Shown: piece by piece, positions 34,638 to 47,300 of the stretch
Layout: every line of letters starts with the position of its first letter
Position numbering within the stretch: the first letter of the stretch is position 1
Assembly: GCA_001414345.1 (NCBI GenBank)
Contig: LLCB01000243.1
Span: forward strand, 27,971 to 91,970
Source of the DNA: Hymenoscyphus infarciens
Taxonomy: Eukaryota; Ascomycota; Leotiomycetes; Helotiales; Helotiaceae
Length of the DNA: 64,000 bases
Reading direction: 5' to 3'
Program-made: the position numbers and the translations under genes
The notes under the pieces: generated by a model
The model's database searches: none
What the model saw: only the letters and a program-made list of their open reading frames with translations
What the model was told of the DNA's origin: nothing

Positions 34638-34870
34638 ACTCTATAGTCTTATACCTTTTAAGAGATATTTCGCTACTTTATCTAAGAGCTATTAAACGCG
34701 CTTTAAATATCTACTAATATAAATAGTAGAGAATTAGTTCTTTATAACTACTAGAGAATCGGTTCTCTACTCTATAGTCTTATACCTTCTAAGGGGTATT
34801 TCGCTACTTTATTAAAGCACTATTAAATATACTTTAAATATCTACTAATATAAATAGTAGAGGATCTATT
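34638..34870. repeat. 131-bp tandem duplication
   Basis: Sequence from 34638 (ACTCTATAGTCTTATACCTT) recurs at 34769 and matches for about 100 bp with mostly transition differences, so duplication preceded or accompanied RIP. Confidence 0.8.
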
Positions 34871-35429
34871 ATCTAGTTATAAAAACCTCTCTATGTCTAT
34901 GTTCCTATTTATACTATCTAGGCTCTTTCTAATTACTCTATTACCGTTGCTAAGAGTTCTTCACCTTTTCTAGTAATTCTCTTAACTTAAATATAGTATA
35001 TATAAACTATATAGAATAACTACTATAGGTATTACCTCTAATCTTAGGTCGGTATATAGCTCTTACCTTCTTAGAGTTATATATAATTCCGTAGCATATC
35101 TAGAGTAGAAGTTCTCTAGTATTAGCAAATATATAGAATTAACTTTAGAGGCTTTCTTAATTAGTTCGTTTTAGTAGTCCGTAGATACTACTATCGAGTA
35201 AATAAGCTATATAGGTCTTTTTTACTAATATCTAGTATATTACTATATATAACGTAGCTTCTTCTTCTTCGTAGAAGGTTAAGAGGCCTAAAACTCTAAC
35301 AGTTATAAAAAAGGGGTATTACTATATCGCCTTTTAACTTAAACTTAGCTCTATAGACAGTCCTAGGGACAAGATAGGACTACTAGAGGTTCGTAGGATA
35401 CACCGCGTACAGGTGTTGAGTCTTCGCAT

Positions 35430-35987
35430 CCTCTATCTAAACCTCTAAAAACGAATTCATTCTCAAGATAATCTAATACACTCTATAAACACCTAACAAC
35501 CACCTAACAAACAACAAAAGACCAAAAAAAAGAATCATGAATAAGGTTGTCAATTAGGCTATTAATTAGAGGGGGGAGGGAGGGTATATTAAGTACATAT
35601 AAACCAATCCGAGCCAAGTTTTCATAAAAAAGAAGCCCCGAATCGTCATCCATCCTTCCATCTGTATCTATATCTGTAATGCTAAGTTCTTCTTTTTCCC
35701 CCCTTTCATAACAGAGGCCCACCCTTTTCTAGACAGAAAAAAACAAAGAGCCAGCCGTTCCCAATAATCCTTCATAATTCGAATGAATGAATATACCCGA
35801 AGAAAAAAGAAGAAAAAAGGGCCCTGGAACGCCACGGATCCATGAATCCCCCTTGCTAATGTTGCACAAATTGTATAATACAACTCTCATGAATATCCAA
35901 CCCAATCGAAAACGAGTATAGCCCCGTCTGCTACTGTTCTTGAAAAACAAAACAGCGCGTGATAACAATAATAAATAGCCGAACATC
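35430..35987. other. 3' flank of the GT31 gene
   Basis: Normal-composition non-coding DNA from the edge of RIP block II to the GT31 stop codon; presumably its 3' UTR. No gene seen. Confidence 0.6.
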
Positions 35988-37508
35988 TTACGGAACCCAA
36001 GTGAGAACGATAATACTGTCCCGCTCGGGTAAATCCTCCTTACTCCTCACCCACCGCTCATCGCTCCGACTCTTCTTATAAATCTGCTTCACCTTCCCAT
36101 CCCTCTCCTTCCTCGCATCCAAAAGCTGCCACTGCTGCTTCTTCCCCGTCTTCGAGAAACTCCGTCGCATTTCGCCGAATTTATAGCCTAGTGCTACTCC
36201 CACAATTCCGCCATCGACCGGGATGTCAAATGTTCCTTCCGTTTGGTCGAGATCAAAGTCGATTCCGTTGGGGTACTCGGAGATGCTAAAACCATTTGAA
36301 ACGATGAAGTTGTCTTTGAACTGGAAACGTTGGAGAACGCAGTCTTCTCCACAGGCATCGGCTACGACGTGGTATTTTGCCACCTCGGCCCTGTGCCAGG
36401 ATTTGAAATGGTGTAAACTCAATGGTTGTCCGCCGCTTTCGTAGAACCCTGATGGGTCACCGAATTGATCCATTTGGTTGAGGAGAGGTTGGTAGGTGAG
36501 TGTTACGTCGGTTTTTTCATGGATACAGTTATAGAGGAGACGATCTCCTTGGTTTGCGTCGAAGACGTATTTTCCATCTTCTCGCTTTTCTAAACAATTT
36601 GCTTCGGAGACTTGTTTTGCGACTGGGGCTGTCAAGAAGACTCCTCCACCGCCATATGCCATTGGGACATGGTTGTCCAAGAGCCAGTCTACTCTCTCGG
36701 TAAATGTGCCAATGTAGTAAGGTTTGCGGTAATCGTAGGTGAAGAGGGTTCGAGTGAGTTCGGACATGTAGGGGAAAAAGGTATCGTCGTCAATGAGGGC
36801 GAAGTATTTGCGCTGGGCGGAGGTGGGGTGATTCCAGAGCATTTGGACGAGATCAACATATCGTCCTGGCATATCGAGTGAAGGATTTGAGGGAACGACA
36901 GTCGCATTTATTCCAGCGTCTGCCAATGTCTGCCAAGCTGCTTGGAGTTCCGCTTCTGTGCCATTTAACAAGGCCATAACCAAGCCAGCTCCATTCGAGC
37001 CTCCCTTTCCATCTGTCAACCATCTTTTAAACTCCTTTATAGGCGCAACATCTTTGGAATTGAAGCGATCGAAGGTGGTGGAGACTCCAAAAATCAAACT
37101 CGAGGCATCGACATCGTCTCGACGAGAAAGGTGTTTTACGTGTACACTAATTGTCTTGCCAACAGGTAGAGGAGTGTTGGCGCTATATTTGACATCCGTG
37201 AAGTTGTCCGGGAGGAGGTTGTGATCGACATGGGTGATGCTTAATCTCTCCTTTGCATCCGGAATATATTGAATTGTTCGCGCGGCATAGGTGATCTCAG
37301 GCCCAATTCCAGCATCTTTCAAGACCTTCTTTACCCACGTCGCAGGGTCGAGGTCACCACCGTAAATGGTGGACGAATGTGTATATGCGGATAGGGAGGC
37401 TCCTGTGAGGTTTGGGTGGTAGATGAAGACAACGACGACCACGGCAGCCACGGCGAGCCAACGATACAATGATGTTCGAGGCAACATGCTGCTGCCGGGT
37501 ACAATCAT
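35988..37508 (-). CDS. Glycosyltransferase family 31-like type II membrane protein
   Basis: Single-exon gene of 506 residues. A short cytoplasmic tail is followed by one membrane anchor (residues about 15-32, LYRWLAVAAVVVVVFIY), so a Golgi type II topology. The nucleotide-sugar metal-binding DXD motif is D240-D241-D242 in ALIDDDTFF, followed by GTFTERVDW and MAYGGGGVFLT, which are hallmarks of Fringe/GT31-type fungal glycosyltransferases (beta-1,3-linkage, DUF604-like). It also has paired cysteines late (ACGEDC) and LHHFKSWH. The sugar donor and acceptor cannot be told; wall glycan or protein O-glycan extension is likely. M8 is an alternative start. The gene is intact although RIP block II ends about 550 bp from its stop. 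Confidence 0.9.
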   Translation of the reverse strand: MIVPGSSMLPRTSLYRWLAVAAVVVVVFIYHPNLTGASLSAYTHSSTIYGGDLDPATWVKKVLKDAGIGPEITYAARTIQYIPDAKERLSITHVDHNLLPDNFTDVKYSANTPLPVGKTISVHVKHLSRRDDVDASSLIFGVSTTFDRFNSKDVAPIKEFKRWLTDGKGGSNGAGLVMALLNGTEAELQAAWQTLADAGINATVVPSNPSLDMPGRYVDLVQMLWNHPTSAQRKYFALIDDDTFFPYMSELTRTLFTYDYRKPYYIGTFTERVDWLLDNHVPMAYGGGGVFLTAPVAKQVSEANCLEKREDGKYVFDANQGDRLLYNCIHEKTDVTLTYQPLLNQMDQFGDPSGFYESGGQPLSLHHFKSWHRAEVAKYHVVADACGEDCVLQRFQFKDNFIVSNGFSISEYPNGIDFDLDQTEGTFDIPVDGGIVGVALGYKFGEMRRSFSKTGKKQQWQLLDARKERDGKVKQIYKKSRSDERWVRSKEDLPERDSIIVLTWVP

Positions 37509-39458
37509 AAAGGGCGAGAGGAAAGGGGGAGGAGGCGGATTATATCATCAAAACGAAAGTGATGGTGTGGAGCGCGAAATGCGCTCGAGGTCGTGGGGAT
37601 GGCGTGAGGAGGGCGCGGAGGGCCGAAGGAGGGACTCGATAGAGGAATATAGGAATCAAGAGAAGAGCAGAACGCAAACAGAAGAGAAGGCACACAGAAA
37701 CACAAGACAGGTGCGACGACGAAAAGAAGGTAGAGGAGATGGCGAATTTTGAGGATGCGAACTTGCCTTGCATACCTAGACTAGAGATTAGATGGGGTAC
37801 GCTAAGGGGTGTGGCTGCAGTAAGTGCCAGGAATAGTAACCACCCGAGGCGTGTCCTAGCCTGTAATTGACCGCGCGGCGTGATCTACTGTAAGATCTTA
37901 AAGACAACCACTAAGCTGACTTTTGTTGCTTGACTTTGATTTTTATATACTATCAATTGCCAGAATGGTTTCTCTGCCGTTTATTGTCCCTTTTCTAGAA
38001 GCTCAACTGGACATTATCATGTTGAAGTAAGCTTGTGGGGAGTATCAACCGAGTATCAACCGAATAAGGGATCATCCATCCCCTATTTCGGACGAGAAAA
38101 GGGGGCAAATTTGATTCGCAATCTGGCTGTTTAGCTTTAGCGGGGATGGCGCGTCATGGAAAAGAGTACCGGCTGGCTCTTGAAGATTCATTGGAGAGAT
38201 CTGGTTGAGTGTAAGACGGAAATAGGAACAGACCCAGATAGTGGAAGGATAGGTGACGAAACAGGTACGTGTTGGAATTTATAGGGATGCCCAGATTTGC
38301 TTTACGTAAAGCAATACGTATCGAAGTCAGAGCGTATTTTATAATATCGAGGTTGGTAGTATATAGGTATAATTTAAACTATTTTCAGTATATTTTAAGC
38401 ATAATTTATAAAGCTTAGGAGAATACTATTTTAGTCGGCCTAAGTCTCGGATTTAAGATATCGGGGTTTAGAATAACACGTAAGAGTTCTGTCGCGTCTA
38501 AATATACTCTCTAATATCTACTTACTAGCTCTAGATAATAATCTATAATATATATAAGTAACTACTAGGTTTCGTCTTCTATAATAGTTTAGAAAAGAAA
38601 GAAGAAGTTAAGAAGCGTAAGAAATTCTAATACGCTAGTAAGCGAAGGCTTCCTATTAGGCCTTGGCATTCTTGGCATAAGAATACTACGTATTAAAATA
38701 AAAGGCATTATTATGCTAGTTTATAATAATGAAGTCTGGGTTTACGTAAAGTAAACAACTAGTTAGAAATGATTCTTGCGAATAACGGGTCGCTTCGTAG
38801 CCCCTGAGAAATCTTGGTTGTACCCCCCCTTCACTTATCATTTAGCCCCCTTCTGCCGAGGCCGAAGTTTTAACCTTCAAGATACCATCTCTACTTCCCA
38901 TTTTCTTCAACGGCCATGGCTTTGAATCCCGCGGGAGGCACCAGAGGCAAGACATCTGAGACCCTGGTAAGGATCTGACCTCCTCGCCGCCTATGAAGCC
39001 CAAGCCTGTCCGCACGTGGGGGAGGAGGTGAGAGCCTCATTCTTAAACGACACTACATGTCCCATATGTATATATATATATATTTACTTCAAATTTTGAT
39101 CATGCTCCTATTCACACCTCCAGCCTGGCCGGAAAGGGGACCACGATCAGGTGGTTCCCACGGCATCTTGGTCTTCTTCGTCTTCGTCTGCGCCAGAGTG
39201 GCACCTCGGGTCTTGCCTGCCCTTTGAAGCTGTGCTGTTTTTGGTGGACGTCAGGTTAACTTTAACCTTCGGCCTGCCATTCTCCATTGCAACCTTCAAA
39301 ACGCTGCTTGCTGATGGCTGCCCTCTCCTTTCCAAATCGCGCATTGAAGAGCCTTCTCCCCTCCATCTCTCCTCCCTCCCTCGCATCGAACTTCTAGATG
39401 CTACTTGTATGCATATGCGGTGAGCGTTGCCACCAGCATCGGTTACGGGCGCGCTTCC
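37509..39458. other. Divergent promoter region between GT31 and the Vip1-like gene
   Basis: About 1.95 kb shared upstream DNA with no recognised gene. An AT-rich RIP-like island (about 38296-38757) sits in its middle. A (TA) run lies near 39068-39082. Confidence 0.6.
38296..38757. mobile_element. RIP-mutated short element with CTTTACGTAAAG ends
   Basis: An isolated AT-rich island of about 460 bp inside normal DNA. The palindrome CTTTACGTAAAG occurs at its left edge (38300-38311) and TTTACGTAAAG at its right edge (38741-38751), so the ends are short inverted repeats. Interior is TA-rich and CA-poor. Probably a MITE that was RIP-mutated; the target duplication is not resolved. Confidence 0.5.
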
Positions 39459-42400
39459 ATGGTTAGTACCAGTACTAGTACCAGTAGCTCCAGCACTCAC
39501 TCCAGCGCCATGGCCGAATCCAAGAGCGAGAGTGGTGGGATGATGGAAATTCGACATCCCGGTATCTCTCCAGGTACCGACCCTGAAAACTTGAATTCTG
39601 CTTCGTCCACGTCCAATTCTGCTTCGACTTCGATTTACATTCCGAATCCCGCGAATGCCTCCAATTCCACTCTGCGACCCAAGACAAAGACGCGCGCTAC
39701 TTCGACCGCCCTTCTCCCAGTGGGCCCTTTGAACGCTGCGTCAAGTCGCAAAGGAAGATACGCAGAACCAGGAACCACAACCACGCACGCAGAACGCGCC
39801 AGCATTTCTATGCCCCCGCCCTCCCTATCGCGATCCCGAACCTCTTCGTCCTACTCGATGAAATCAGGTGCAGCCGACTCGTGGAAACTGCCACTGCCCT
39901 CGGACGTGAATAGTCGGCGGTCAAGCAAAGACAGTATAGCGGTGGAAGATATTGAAACTCCCAGATTGTCTCCTGGAATCATGTCGGACGACTCCAAACA
40001 CTCGCAATTGCCCGATGCGGCTCTTCGCAACAGACCCTCTATGTCAGAGATGGATACCAAGCGCATGTCCGTATCATCAATGTACTCGTTGAGCTCGGTC
40101 AGGGCGGGTGGTGCACCAAGTTCTGCTGCATCTGCCAATGGTTCCGAGGGGGGAACGAACACAAGGGCGCCTTCTGGGACTCTATCGCCTTCCAAGACCA
40201 TGGGGACTTCCCCAGCAGAGACTTCTACTTCGGCAATATCAGTCACCACGTCATCCTCAAACCAATTCAGCTCTCATGGCTCAACCAGTGGGCATTCGTT
40301 GACTCCACGAGAAACACCCGCCCATGCCTCGGACATTGCAAAGCGTAACGCTGCACAGAGAGGAGAGGGTGCTCCTCGACCGCATGTCCCAACGAGATCG
40401 CGTAGTCGCGCAAAGAGGAGATTCAGTGGAAGTACCGCTGCTAGCAGCCACAGTCCAAGTAGTGACAGAGGCGATAGGACCCATCAAACTAGGAAAGAAG
40501 AAGACTCTAAACCTGCTCCATGGGGTGTCATTGGTGTATGTGCCCTCGATGTGAAAGCTCGAAGCAAGCCTAGTCGAAATATTCTAAATCGTCTCATTGC
40601 CAATAGAGAGTTTGATGTCAAGGTGTTTGGAGACAAAGTTATTCTGGATGAGGACATTGAGAACTGGCCCATTTGTGATTACTTGATCTCATTCTATTCT
40701 GAAGGTTTCCCACTTGACAAAGCAATTGCATACGTCAAGGCCCGAAAACCGTTCTGTGTCAATGATGTGCCAATGCAGAAAATCTTGTGGGATAGAAGAA
40801 TTTGCTTGATGATTCTAGACAAAATCAATGTTCCAACGCCAAGAAGATTGGAGGTCAACAGAGATGGTGGGCCAAGTCTGTTAACTCCTGATACGGCTGT
40901 ACATCTCAAGGAAACCACTGGCGTGGTCTTAGCCGGACCCGAGGATGGGACTGGCGGAGCTGTTGTCCCTCCTAAGAAGGTGGAGCTTTTGGAAGACGGT
41001 GATGTATTGAGTGTCGATGGAGTGCTCCTCAGAAAGCCTTTTGTTGAAAAACCTATCAGTGGAGAGGATCACAACATCTGCATCTACTACCCGAAAATCC
41101 AGGGAGGCGGGGCGAGAAAGTTGTTCCGAAAGATCGGTAACAAGAGCTCGGAAAGAGTTGAAGGAATGAATACACCACGTGCAATCCTCGAACCCGATAG
41201 CAGCTACATTTATGAGCAGTTCATGAATGTTGACAATGCGGAAGATGTCAAGGCTTATACCGTCGGTCCTACTTTCTGCCATGCTGAAACTCGAAAGTCG
41301 CCTGTGGTTGATGGTCTGGTTCGCAGAAATACACACGGAAAGGAAATACGATACATCACCAGCCTTTCAAAGGAGGAAGCAGCCATGGCTAGTAGAATTG
41401 CTGTCAGTTTCGGCCAACGGGTGTGTGGGTTTGATCTGCTTAGGGCCGAGGGCAAAAGTTATGTCATTGATGTTAATGGCTGGAGTTTTGTCAAAGACAA
41501 CGACGAATACTATATCCAATGTTCGAAAATATTGAGAGACATGTTTATCCGGGAAAAGAAGCGGCAATTGGGCATGCCTGTGGACATTCCAGGTCAAGCA
41601 TCGCCTTCAGACGGTGGTACCATCAGTCCACCAAACAGACAAAACACCCCCAAAGAAAGTAGTCACCGGTCAACATTGCAACATATACTTTCCAAATCTC
41701 CAAGTATATCGAAACTTCAAGCTCATCATCACAACAAGAAGCAACCGGCAACTGCAGGTGCTTCCCCTGATGTGTCTAGCGCACCAACACCAAAAACATC
41801 ACCACCTTTGGGAGCGGATAAAAGTGCAAGCCTTCCTCCACAACTAAATCCAACCCCAATGTTGCCTCCACCTGCTGTACCAACAGCTCTTGGAATACCC
41901 TCGGCAGCACCGTCAACAGTTTCATCTACTCCGGCACTCTCTTCCTCGCAAGAAAAGGAAATGCCACCTCCAGCTCCAAAGCATACTTGGAAGTTGAAGG
42001 GCATGGTTTCTGTTATTCGACATGCGGATCGAACTCCCAAGCAAAAATACAAGTTTACCTTTCACACCAAACCTTTCGTTGACTTGCTGAAGGGTCATCA
42101 GGAAGAGGTTCTATTGACTGGCGAAGCGGCACTCGATAGCGTTATCGTTGCTGTCGACATTGCCAGGCAACAGGGAATTGAGGACAAGGAGAAGTTACGA
42201 ACCTTGAGAAATGTGCTTGTAAAGAAAGGCGGATGGCAAGGCACCAAAGTTCAGATTAAGCCAATGTTCCGAAAGCGAAAACCTGAAGAGGTTTTGTCTG
42301 TAATTCCTGGTTTCACCGATCCCAAAGTCGAAATTCCAAAAGCAGTTGCACCAAATTCTCCAAAGGATCGTGTCAAGGAGCTCGCCAAGGAAGCCTCTGG

Positions 42401-44383
42401 AGAAGAAGACGGCGGCAGTGTGAGAAGATCACCATCTAGAAGCGATTCTCTATCTGGTGTGACTCTATCACGAATCACCGCAGCTGAGAACAGCCTGGTT
42501 TTGGACAAATTGCAACTTATCGTGAAGTGGGGAGGCGAGCCAACTCACTCAGCCAGATATCAGTCACAGGAACTTGGTGAGAATATGCGAAATGATCTCT
42601 TGTTGATGAACAGAGAGGTCCTTGACGAGGTCCATGTTTTTAGCAGCTCCGAGAGGCGAGTCACGACCAGTGCACAAATTTGGGCATCAGCCTTTACCGA
42701 CCAAAAGCAGCTTCCCGCTGATTTCATTACGATCAGAAAGGACTTGCTGGATGATTCGAATGCAGCCAAGGATGAAATGGACAAAGTCAAGAAGAAGCTC
42801 AAGACTTTACTTAGACAAGGTATCGAAGCTCCACCACAGTTCGCATGGCCTCCCAACATGCCAGAACCTTCAATCGTACAAGCCTACGTGGTTCAATTGA
42901 TGAAATTTCATAGAAGAGTTATGCGTCACAATTATGGAAAACTATATGGTGGGGCATCGACATCTCTCAACGCTATTGCGAATCCAGGTGACAAAGATAG
43001 TGTCAGTTCCTCAGCAAGCTCTGCTATGTCTCAAGCGACTGCTACTACCAACATCCAATCTCGATGGTGCTGCGGAGAAGATGCAGAGCTGTTCAAAGAG
43101 AGATGGGAAAAGCTGTTTACCGAGTTTTGTGATGGTGACAAGGTGGATCCAAGCAAAATTTCTGAGTTGTATGATACTATGAAGTTTGATGCTTTGCACA
43201 ATCGTCAATTCCTTGAGTGGGTTTTTACACCTAGTAAAAGCATTCTCGAAGAAGAGGAAGAAGCGCTTGCTGCTGAGTCGAAGGGCATGGACAAGGATCG
43301 ACCAAAAGAATCCAAGGACTCCGAGGACTCCATAGTCAACCAAACCGTACCGATGGAAAAGGCAGAGACCAACCGAAGTGCTCGACACCGAATTTTCAGA
43401 CGACGAACTTCAATGATGACAGCCAGGCCAAGTGGAGAAGACCAACCAGAGCAGTATTTTAAGTTGTTTACGGGAAGCAGTCAAACCAAGGCGAAGACTG
43501 ACGCACGCCTTGAGAAACTGAGAGAGTTGTATAAGCTAGCCAAGGTTTTGTTCGACTTTATTTGTCCTCAAGAATATGGAATCACAGATCATGAGAAGCT
43601 TGAAATTGGACTACTAACTTCACTTCCACTGTTGAAGGTATGTTGAATATTCCCCGTATTAATGCCCTTGCTAATTTTCTATTAGGAAATCGTTCAAGAT
43701 CTTGAAGAGATGCAAGCTTCTGATGACGCCAAGTCCTTCATTTACTTTACCAAAGAATCCCACATCTACACTCTATTAAACTGCATCCTGGAAGGTGGGG
43801 TTGAAACCAAAATAAAACGCAGCGCCATCCCAGAACTCGATTACCTTTCCCAAATCTGCTTCGAACTGTACGAATCGGAAAACAAAACTCCGCATGATGC
43901 ACCTCCAGGAGATGTCGCCAAGTATGCATATTCAATCCGGATCAGCATCAGCCCCGGGTGTCACACGTTTGATCCTCTCGATGTGCAGCTCGATAGCAAA
44001 CACTGTATCAGTTGCGCACAACGGAGGAGTTTAACTGCTCACGGAGATTGGAAGATGATGATTGAGACTTTAAAGGCCAAATTTCATCAGTGAGTTCTAT
44101 GCAACCCCTCTTTTCCCTCGTACTTCGAAATTATAGCGGCATCTAACCAGACTTCAGGGTCAAACTCCCAAAGAGTTTCCTCGCCGTAAACCTTAGCGAA
44201 TCACATAGCTTTCACAAGAAAGAGGATTCGCAGGAACATCTTACAACGGCGGGTATCACGGGGGAGATGCAGCCCATTCCACGTTCGGATTCGGAAATCG
44301 ATTCAGCGGCCACTACGAGCGTGGGGAGTGTGGGAGGGGAATCGACATCTTCTCCCTCTTCCAGCTCAATACAAAACGCTTGA
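39459..44383 (+). CDS. Diphosphoinositol pentakisphosphate kinase/phosphatase (Vip1/Asp1, PPIP5K)
   Basis: Cytosolic bifunctional enzyme that phosphorylates InsP6/InsP7 at the 1-position and whose second domain removes that phosphate; it controls phosphate signalling and polarised growth. Exons 39459-43637, 43686-44089, 44158-44383 give 1602 residues. A Ser/Thr-rich disordered extension (about 1-345) precedes the Vip1 N-domain and ATP-grasp kinase (about 350-710: WGVIGVCALDVKARSKPSRN, ENWPICDYLISFYSEGFPL, VIDVNGWSFVKDNDEYY). A proline-rich linker leads to the histidine-acid-phosphatase-like domain starting near residue 845 with RHADRTPK; YSIRISISPGCHTFDPLD belongs to its distal part. The end is Ser-rich (SPSSSSIQNA). 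The ATG at 39510 (GCCATGG) is an alternative start, especially if a possible 5' intron (GTGAGC to GGTTAG, about 39420-39468) removes the first. Both catalytic halves look intact. Confidence 0.94.
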
Positions 44384-47300
44384 TTGATTGATCATCAGCT
44401 CATTCATCCTCACACCATCACAAATCTCCTTTTCTCAATCAAGTCGCAGAATCAATCATAAACTGTGGACTTGGGAAAAACGCACAATTCATCACCTTTT
44501 TTTCACTTAATACGAGCGGCCCCACATGCCGAAAGCAATCCCTCCCGTGCCCTTTTACCCGGCCGAACTCTCTCCTCCCCCCTTTCCTCGCCCGTCAATC
44601 GATCTATCCGTCGGTTCGGGCCTCTGGGACAAACAGGAGGAGTATCACCCTTTTCGGGGCCGGGTTTCAGCACCGCTATGGAACTTTTTGCATCCCTGGC
44701 TTGTGATGGTGGGGATTTTGTGATTGTCTCGGAATTTTGCTTTTTTTCCTTTTCTACATCTTGCATCTTTTGGACGGTTGGGATTGCTTTTTTGCTTTTT
44801 TCTTGGCATCTCGCAGACTCGGGAGTGATTTTCAAGGTCGGCGTACCTAGCGTACCGGGGGTGCATGTGCATGATGCACCAGATAGATGTGTGTGGTTGT
44901 GGTGATGGTGATGGTGATGGCGGTGCATTTTTGGTTTTTCTTTTATCTCCATGGGCTTTTTGGCTTTTGGATCTATCTATACTTGTTTCTTTTTCTTCTC
45001 AGCCCTAGCATCAGGGCTGTTTTGGCTTGGTTTTGATTGTGGAGGGAGCGGTATTGTGCGATTGTGGAGGCTATTTTTTTTCCCGGCAAGCAGGTCAGCA
45101 TGCAAGAGAGAAGATCGGGACTGTGATGGCTTATCGTTACCGTACATTGTTTTTAATTTTGTCATATATGCAAGAAAGTCAATGAGGAAGGAAGAGTTTT
45201 GTGGATGGGAGGCGGTGGGCTTGTCTTCTTTCTTTCTACTGTGATGTGGGTTTCTGTCCATATCATACGGAGAACATATGGAAGAAAGGTGGCGGAAATA
45301 AGAGGTTGTCGTGTAGGACGGCGGCGGAAATAAGAGGCTGGCGTTGTGGTAGGTGGGTGAGATAGATGGTGGCTTGCTACTAGTGTTTACCGAGGACTTG
45401 GTAATCGGGCCGTGGGAAAAGAACATCCTTTTTCTTCTTTTGGTTTGTGGCTGATGGCTTTGGGCTGAGAAAATGAAAACTTGGGAACGAGGAAGACGAA
45501 GGACCGGGGTTGATTAGAGAATGAACGAAAAACGAGAAATGAGGGAGGGGGGTTTTTTTGGTGGGAGATTATTGATTTTTTTCTCCGTGAGTGGGAGGGC
45601 GAGAATGAATGCGATAGAGATAGAATTGATACAATTCACAAGAGAAAGCTGCTTTTTGTATTGCACATGTTTGATTTGGATTCCTAAAAATATGCCTAGG
45701 CCCAAAGAAGGATGAAAGGATGACACTAGGGTGGTAAGAATGGAAATGGAGATCTTATTGCCCAAAGATAACGATTTCTGAATTGATTGTATCAAGTAAG
45801 CGAGGGAGGCAACTAAGATGTTTGGAAGGGAACTAGATCGTGGGGTTACTTAACTGGTCAGAAGCTTAAGCCTTAATTCGACCTTGAAAGCAGAAACTTG
45901 TATGTCACCCTCTCAACGCAACGCCTTGTAGTAGTGAAGAGTCTGCGGAGATTTTAAACCCGAAATGGGGGCATAACTTCGAGTTTCATGACCTGACTCC
46001 TGAGTATTTTATTTGACTTTGACTTGGTGGACCGTGGGGGTTTAAAAAAAAGTCTGTCGAGGAACTTTCGTGTATTAGTTTGCATCCAGAGAGGCACTGT
46101 TGAAGAATGACGATACGATAAAGGAAGAGATCTATTAAGATCTCTCGTTGGATGGTACCAACTCTGCGCAGAGAATTACTTGTTTACTCTCCGGAGTTGA
46201 CAGATGGGTTGACCACTAGACGAGGTGATGCGGTAGTAAATATACCACGGAGATCTCAATTTCATTTTCCCCGACTTGCGACGATCATCTTGTGGTTTGA
46301 TGGGAAAGTCGCCTGGATCCCAAAAGTCCGATTTGAGACTTTCGAACTGGACTCTTTTGAGGAGAGTGTTGCTGGTGTCTTCACCAACTTGGAAGGACAA
46401 GCGTAAATACTATACAGCCGGCTTTTTTACTTTCAGCGTAGTGAAAAGTCGTGATGGAGACTGGGCATTGAGGTAAGTGAGGTTGGTGAAGTATGTGAGG
46501 CAAGTGAGGTAGTACAATCGAGCCGAGCTCCAGCCGAGTACACAAAAAACAAGCGAGCGACCCAGGAGAAGGCCAGGTGGGTGGAACATATACAGACAAC
46601 CCGATAAGTAAAAATAAACAATGAGGATAAACCAGAGGAAGGAAAAGAAAGCCATCCAGTAATATTTTAAAGTTGTTCCCGTCGACGTTGTCAATAGAAA
46701 ACAGTTCGAGGCTGGAAACCAAAGCACTTGGTTCGTGCAGCTCGCCAGAGTCAGAAGGCGAACTTGGGCGATTTGAACTCCTTCGCGACTCAACGCCCCC
46801 TCAAACTCAGCAACCAACTTGAAAATCAGGCTGCTTGTAGGTATCATCTCGCGGAGTTGGACCTCAAGTTCTAGCAGATTTCAAACTTTTCCGACATTTG
46901 CCAGGTACCCTCGCTATCGCTAGAAAGTAGCGCCGAAATATAAGCAGGCCTTTTGTGTTAAAGGACACTTCGAGTATGATGCGCAGCTCCTTTAGGCAAG
47001 TATTGCTACCACCGTGCCTCGTTGGTGGGTTGGGGGGGGGGGGGTTGTGTGACGACGAAAGGGTTGATGAGGTTGATGCGAAGGAGTCGAGATCGAGTGA
47101 GCCAAGTTTCAGGGGCAGGTGTCGGCGTTGGAAATAAACGATTCTCTGCGCCAACGGGATCGTTTGAAAATCGACTCTTTTGCAAAGTTTGTTAAACACA
47201 CCATCGATTTGATTGATGGGACGTATGTTGCAGTTCACTTCCTGTGTCATGAGAGATTTGCGGGAAGGGTTTGAAGAAAACGAGGGTAAGATACGATACC

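Larger units (their letters stand above)
29264..35430. repeat. AT-rich RIP-mutated block II
   Basis: About 6.2 kb with almost no CA or TG dinucleotides, CG retained and stops in every frame. No protein remnant could be named. Contains a MITE, a hairpin element and a 131-bp tandem duplication, listed separately. The boundaries are sharp: normal sequence ends near 29263 and resumes near 35360-35440. Confidence 0.9.
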
